Assembly: GCA_937975725.1 (NCBI GenBank)
Contig: CALJUL010000111.1
Location: 1-25,980, forward strand
Length of the DNA: 25,980 nucleotides
From: an uncultured Pseudoxanthomonas sp.
GTDB taxonomy: Bacteria; Pseudomonadota; Gammaproteobacteria; Xanthomonadales; Xanthomonadaceae
Reading direction: 5' to 3'
Position 1 is the first letter of the stretch, and the number at the start of each line of letters is the position of its first letter. Of this stretch, positions 22,490 through 25,980 are shown piece after piece. The notes below the pieces were generated by a model, which saw nothing but the letters and a program-made list of their open reading frames with translations, was not told the origin of the DNA and did no database searches. The translations under genes were made by a program, and so were the position numbers.

Positions 22490-23284
22490 TCACCCGATGA
22501 GCCCGTCGACGGGGCTGGACGCCGAAGCGTTGCGCTTGCGCGGGATGCGCCCGGCCAGGAAGGCTTCGCGGCCGGCTTCCACCGCCTTGCGCATGGCGCT
22601 GGCCATCAGCACCGGGCGCTTCGCCCCGGCGATGGCGGTGTTCATCAGCACGCCGTCGCAGCCCAGCTCCATGGCGATGGCGGCGTCGGAGGCGGTGCCC
22701 ACGCCGGCGTCCACCAGCACGGGGACCTTGGCGTTCTCGATGATCTCCAGCAGGTTGTACCTGTTCTGCACGCCCAGGCCCGAGCCGATCGGCGCGGCCA
22801 GCGGCATCACCGCCACGCAGCCGATCTCCTCCAGCCGGCGGGCGAGGATGGGGTCGTCGCTGGTGTAGACCATCACCTGGAAGCCGTCGGCGACCAGCTT
22901 CTCGGCCGCGGCCAGGGTCTGCACCACGTCCGGGTAGAGGGTCTTCTGGTCGCCCAGCACTTCCAGCTTCACCAGGGTGTGACCGTCGAGCAGTTCGCGC
23001 GCCAGCCGGCAGGTGCGCACGGCGTCGTCGGCGGTGTAGCAGCCGGCGGTGTTGGGCAGGATGGTGTACTTGTCCGGCGGCAGCACGTCGAGCAGGTTGG
23101 GCTCGTTGGGCGACTGGCCGAGGTTGGTGCGGCGGATGGCGACAGTGACGATCTCGGCGCCCGCGGCCTCGGTGGCCAGCCGGGTTTCCTCGAAATCCTT
23201 GAACTTGCCGGTGCCGGTCAGCAGGCGGGAACGGTAGGTCTTGCCCGCGATCACCAGCGGGTCATGGGGGGCGGTGTTGGACAT
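22490..23284 (-). CDS. thiG: Thiazole synthase ThiG
   Basis: ThiG forms the thiazole phosphate of thiamine from deoxyxylulose phosphate, dehydroglycine or iminoglycine and sulfur carried on ThiS thiocarboxylate. The 264-residue length and (beta/alpha)8 pattern fit. Visible are SRLLTGTGKF, TVAIRRTN, LPNTAGCYTADDAVR, the Schiff-base lysine K106 in HTLVKLEVLGD, GCVAVMPLAAPIGSGLG and VDAGVGTASDAA with GVLMNTAIA, all family hallmarks. I chose ATG 23284 (MSNTAPHDPLVIAGK), where homology normally begins. The frame is open to an ATG at 23371, which would add 29 residues that look unlike ThiG. It lies 165 bp after thiS and 79 bp before trmB on the same strand. Confidence 0.96.
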   Translation of the reverse strand: MSNTAPHDPLVIAGKTYRSRLLTGTGKFKDFEETRLATEAAGAEIVTVAIRRTNLGQSPNEPNLLDVLPPDKYTILPNTAGCYTADDAVRTCRLARELLDGHTLVKLEVLGDQKTLYPDVVQTLAAAEKLVADGFQVMVYTSDDPILARRLEEIGCVAVMPLAAPIGSGLGVQNRYNLLEIIENAKVPVLVDAGVGTASDAAIAMELGCDGVLMNTAIAGAKRPVLMASAMRKAVEAGREAFLAGRIPRKRNASASSPVDGLIG

Positions 23285-23449
23285 GCGGCGATTATCGCCC
23301 ATGTCGCCCGATGATGTGGGCGCTTGCGGGCCAAGCGCGAACATGAGTGCGAGCAGGACGGAAGTCGCCATCGCGCCGCGCGGCTTCGCATGGCTGTCAC
23401 GTAGCCTTGCTGCCGTGCGCCTTCACGCGGCCGCGTAGCGGCTTCCGTC
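23285..23449 (-). other. Spacer between thiS and thiG
   Basis: A 165-bp gap, longer than usual for these partners. The thiG frame is open through its downstream half, beginning ATGGCGACTTCCGTC (base 23371) and coding a hydrophobic stretch SVLLALMFALG, but there is no Shine-Dalgarno and no counterpart in known ThiG. No riboswitch-like element is seen. Confidence 0.5.
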
Positions 23450-23650
23450 TCAGCCGCCTCCCAGCGCGTGCACGATCTCGACCCGATCGCCCGGTTGCAG
23501 CGGAGTGGCGGCATGCGCGCTGCGCGGGACGATCTCGCCGTTGACCTCCACGGCCACGCGGCGCTCGGCCAAGCCCTGCTGTTCCAGCAGGCTGGCGATG
23601 GTGCTCTGGTCGGGCACCGCCTGGGCGTGCCCGTTCAACTGGATGTCCAT
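23450..23650 (-). CDS. thiS: Sulfur carrier protein ThiS
   Basis: A 66-residue ubiquitin-like carrier. It begins MDIQLNGHAQAVPDQSTIAS and ends VEIVHALGGG; the terminal Gly-Gly is where ThiF adenylates and sulfur is attached before delivery to ThiG. The middle motif RRVAVEVNGEIVPRS is the typical ThiS strand-loop. Adenylating enzyme ThiF and sulfur donors are not in this window. The start at 23650 gives the canonical N-terminus; the open frame runs upstream to 23959 but the added residues are arginine-rich noise. No strong Shine-Dalgarno is visible. Confidence 0.95.
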   Translation of the reverse strand: MDIQLNGHAQAVPDQSTIASLLEQQGLAERRVAVEVNGEIVPRSAHAATPLQPGDRVEIVHALGGG

Positions 23651-23991
23651 GCCGGCATTGTCGCCCACGGCGGCGGGCATGCGTAGCCGTAGCCCGCACC
23701 GGCGACGGCCAGGCCGCCTCGGGAAGGGAGCCCGCCATTCCGTCGTCCCCCTTGCGGGCGGTGACGCAACGGCTTCGGGCCTCGGGTAGCGGCGAGAAGG
23801 GATTGTTGGCCAGCGCAGGCGGACGACGGGCAAGGGCTTTCCCCGGCGACGCACCCCGGACCCGGCTGCCATGCCGCATTGCCGCATTGCAGCGTGTACC
23901 CGGGCCGGGTTGGTGGAACGATGCGCCATGCGCAGCCGTACGGCAGAGCCGGCGCGCATCCGAATTCCTTCGCTTGCCCCCGGGAGACTCC
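23651..23991. promoter_or_regulatory. Divergent intergenic region between thiS and the GDSL esterase gene
   Basis: A 341-bp region that must hold promoters for thiS (minus) and the esterase (plus). Visible are inverted repeat arms GCGGGC/GCCCGC (23673-23697), a near-tandem GCCGCATT pair (about 23873-23888) and the palindrome ACCCGGGCCGGGT (23898-23910). GGGAG at 23982-23986 is the esterase ribosome site. I searched for the conserved bases of the TPP riboswitch (CTGAGA and the GAACCTGATC-like end) on the minus strand and did not see them. Confidence 0.4.
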
Positions 23992-25827
23992 ATGAAGCGT
24001 TCCATCCTGCCCGTCCGTTCCCTGCTGGCCACCGCGCTGGCGCTGGCGGCGGCCCCCGTCCTGGCTGCGGACAGCCCGTATTCCCAGACCATCTTCTTCG
24101 GTGACAGCCTGACCGACTCGGGCCACTTCCGGCCGGCGCTGGTCCAGGTGGGCGGCCCTTCGGCCGCGATCCTGGGCCGCTTCACCACCAACCCCGGCCT
24201 GGTGTGGTCCGAATACCTGGCCGAGTACTACGGTACCGGCGCGGCCAGCGCCAACCAGGGCGGCACCAACTACGCGGTCGGCGGCGCGCGCGTGGGCACC
24301 AACAGCAGCGGCGCGCTGGGGCCGATCCCGGCGATGACCGCGCAGGTGACCGGCTACCTGTCCGCCAACGGCGGCCGCGCCGACCCCAATGCGCTCTACA
24401 CGGTGTGGGGCGGCGCCAACGACCTGTTCGCGATCACCAGCGGTGGCGCCGATCCCACCACCACCATCGGCGGCGCGGTGACGGCGCAGGTCGGCATCAT
24501 CGGCGCCCTGCAGAACGCCGGCGCGCGCTACATCCTGGTGCCGACCATCCCCGACCTGGGCGGCACGCCGGGCTTCCGCGCGCAGGGCGCGGCGGCGATG
24601 GCGGCGGGCACGCAGTTGTCCACCACCTACAACACCGCGCTGTTCGGCGCGATCAACAGCGCCGGCCTGCGGGTGATCCCGCTGGACACCTTCACCCTGC
24701 TGCGCGAGATCATCGCCAGCCCGGCCGAGTACGGCTTCGCCAACGTGACCGGCACGGCCTGCAACCCGCAGATCACCGCGCAGTCGCTGACCTGCAGCCC
24801 GCTGAACTACGCCACGCCCAACGCGCCGGACACCTACGCCTTCGCCGACGGCGTGCATCCCTCGTCCAAGGCGCACGCCATCCTGTCGCAGTACGCGGTG
24901 TCGATGCTGGAAGGGCCGCGGCAGATCGCGCTGCTGCCTTACACGGCGTCGGTGCACGGACGCGCGCGCGCCGATCGCGTGGCTTCGCACGTGGGCGGCA
25001 AGCCGGAAGGCGACGGCATGCGCTGGTGGGGCGACGTGCGCGGCGACTTCCTGCGCTACGAGCACGGCGACCTGTACGACGGTGCCGGCCCGATGGGCAC
25101 CTTCGGCGTGGACTGGTCGCGCGGCTCCTGGGTGTACGGCGCGTTCGCCGGCTACGGCCGCGGCAAGTACGACTTCGGCCGGCGCGCCGGCAGCTTCGAC
25201 GAGAGCGACGCCAGCCTGGGCGGCTTCGCCGGCTGGTACGGCGACCGCCTGTGGGCCAACGCGCAGGCCAGCTACACCTGGATCTCCTACGACGTGGACC
25301 GCGAAGTGCAACTCGGCGGCATCACCCGTCGCCACAGCGGCTCGCCCGACGGCACCAACCTGACCGTGGCCGCCAGCGCCGGCTTCGAATTCGGCGAAGG
25401 CGCGTTCCGCCATGGGCCGGTGGTCAGCCTGGTGTCGCAGAGCATCGAGATGGACGGCTACACCGAGAGCAACCCCGGCTCGACTGCGCTGGGCTATCCG
25501 GACCAGGACTTCGATTCGCTGATCGGCAGCGCGGGCTGGCAGGCCAGCTACGCGATCAACGACCACCTGCGGCCCTATGCGCGGCTGACGTTGGACAAGG
25601 AGTTCGAGGACCCGGCGGAGGAAGTGTTCGCACAGGCGCTGTCGCTGCCGGGCACCGCCGCGTACGCCGTGCCCGGACTGCGCACCGACGACAGCTACGG
25701 CACCGTGCTGCTGGGCGCGCGCACCACGCTGTTCGGACTGGACGCCGACCTCGGCGTGACCACCACGGTCAACCAGAGCGGCGGCACCAACAGCACGGCG
25801 TTCATGTCGCTGAGCGGCCGCTTCTGA
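23992..25827 (+). CDS. GDSL-family esterase autotransporter (EstA-like)
   Basis: A 611-residue type Va autotransporter whose catalytic domain is displayed on the cell surface. The signal peptide (MKRSILPVRSLLATALALAAAPVLA) is cleaved near residue 26. The SGNH/GDSL hydrolase domain (about 30-310) has Ser39 in FFGDSLTDSG, block II Gly in NYAVGGARVG, Asn143 in WGGANDLF, and Asp286 with His289 in DGVHPSSKAH. The C-terminal beta-barrel (about 340-611) is rich in alternating aromatic strands (WWGDVRGDFLRYEHGD, GSWVYGAFAGYGRGKYDFG) and ends in Phe (MSLSGRF), the usual outer-membrane signal. ATG 23992 follows GGGAG by 5 nt; the open extension back to 23752 is rejected. It probably hydrolyses esters or lipids; the natural substrate is unknown. 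Confidence 0.95.
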   Translation: MKRSILPVRSLLATALALAAAPVLAADSPYSQTIFFGDSLTDSGHFRPALVQVGGPSAAILGRFTTNPGLVWSEYLAEYYGTGAASANQGGTNYAVGGARVGTNSSGALGPIPAMTAQVTGYLSANGGRADPNALYTVWGGANDLFAITSGGADPTTTIGGAVTAQVGIIGALQNAGARYILVPTIPDLGGTPGFRAQGAAAMAAGTQLSTTYNTALFGAINSAGLRVIPLDTFTLLREIIASPAEYGFANVTGTACNPQITAQSLTCSPLNYATPNAPDTYAFADGVHPSSKAHAILSQYAVSMLEGPRQIALLPYTASVHGRARADRVASHVGGKPEGDGMRWWGDVRGDFLRYEHGDLYDGAGPMGTFGVDWSRGSWVYGAFAGYGRGKYDFGRRAGSFDESDASLGGFAGWYGDRLWANAQASYTWISYDVDREVQLGGITRRHSGSPDGTNLTVAASAGFEFGEGAFRHGPVVSLVSQSIEMDGYTESNPGSTALGYPDQDFDSLIGSAGWQASYAINDHLRPYARLTLDKEFEDPAEEVFAQALSLPGTAAYAVPGLRTDDSYGTVLLGARTTLFGLDADLGVTTTVNQSGGTNSTAFMSLSGRF

Positions 25828-25841
25828 CGGGCCAAGGGCAG

Positions 25842-25864
25842 GCGGCGCCGACCACCGGCGCCGC
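25842..25864 (+). terminator. Hairpin after the esterase gene
   Basis: A perfect 9-bp stem GCGGCGCCG / CGGCGCCGC with a 5-nt loop (ACCAC) lies 14 bp after the stop. An outer extension pairs AGGGCA (25835-25840) with TGCCTT (25867-25872), allowing one G-T pair. There is no long T-run. The outer arm shares bases with the -35 box of the tRNA promoter. Confidence 0.55.
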
Positions 25865-25865
25865 A

Positions 25866-25894
25866 TTGCCTTGCCAGCCCGGCCGGCATAGACT
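25866..25894 (+). promoter_or_regulatory. Sigma70-type promoter of tRNA-Gly
   Basis: TTGCCT (25866-25871) and TAGACT (25889-25894) are separated by exactly 17 nt. The predicted start near 25901 is about 6 nt before the mature tRNA. The discriminator after the -10 is GC-rich (CCGTGC), which in other stable RNA promoters goes with stringent control. Confidence 0.6.
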
Positions 25895-25906
25895 CCGTGC
25901 ATCCGC

Positions 25907-25980
25907 GCGGGTGTAGTTCAATGGTAGAACTGCAGCTTCCCAAGCTGCTAGCGTGGGTTCGATTCCCATCACCCGCTCCA
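25907..25980 (+). tRNA. tRNA-Gly (anticodon CCC)
   Basis: A complete 74-nt cloverleaf with encoded CCA at the last base of the window. The acceptor stem pairs GCGGGTG with CACCCGC, followed by discriminator T and CCA. The D arm is TAGTTCAATGGTAGAAC. The anticodon stem GCAGC/GCTGC encloses the loop TTCCCAA, so the anticodon is CCC, reading GGG codons. The T loop is TTCGATT with stem GTGGG/CCCAT. Confidence 0.97.

Noticed and set aside
23285..23371. 29-residue N-terminal extension of ThiG
   Set aside because: No ribosome site and unlike ThiG; kept only as a remark.
23752..23991. N-terminal extension of the GDSL esterase
   Set aside because: The signal peptide and a good ribosome site are at 23992; the extension has no secretion logic.

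Overview
The window is high-GC DNA from a gammaproteobacterium. The gene content points to the Xanthomonadaceae/Lysobacteraceae (Xanthomonas, Stenotrophomonas, Pseudoxanthomonas, Lysobacter or Luteimonas type). The grounds are an Xps-type type II secretion (T2SS) operon ordered F-G-H-I-J-K-L-M-N-D with no gspC, a lipoprotein secretin, a GspE without the usual cysteine zinc motif, and a thiS-thiG-trmB block. The species cannot be fixed from the sequence alone.

Left part (1-8.4 kb): the 3' end of gspE is followed 4 bp later by a gene for a small secreted protein of unknown function. A bidirectional-type hairpin separates this pair from a convergent 4.8-kb gene for a trimeric autotransporter adhesin (YadA/Hep_Hag type). 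The adhesin has four neck motifs and two nearly identical 987-bp modules. A 583-bp, locally AT-richer intergenic region separates the adhesin from a divergent secreted subtilisin-like protease with a C-terminal PPC domain, a likely T2SS substrate.

Centre (8.5-19.1 kb): one tightly packed operon, mostly with 4-bp start/stop overlaps. It runs gspF (platform), gspG/H/I/J/K (pseudopilins), gspL/M (assembly platform), gspN (GspC-like linker), gspD (secretin), then two small family-2-like glycosyltransferases coupled to the secretin gene. The ATPase gene gspE is thus about 7.9 kb away from the rest of its machine, with adhesin and protease cargo between.

Right part (19.2-26 kb): on the minus strand lie a SLC13/DASS-like permease with internal RCK_C domains, a coupled ACT-domain protein, and thiS-thiG-trmB (thiazole synthesis and tRNA m7G46 methylation). 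A degenerate heptamer array overlaps the end of trmB. On the plus strand a GDSL esterase autotransporter is followed by tRNA-Gly(CCC). The tRNA has a recognisable sigma70 promoter whose -35 box overlaps the outer stem of the esterase hairpin.

Functionally the region is dominated by protein export and the cell surface: a T2SS, one probable T2SS substrate, two type V-secreted surface proteins and glycosyltransferases. No CRISPR array, transposase, prophage gene or clearly novel defence system was seen. The most unusual points are the split T2SS locus, the duplicated adhesin modules and the secretin-coupled glycosyltransferase pair.
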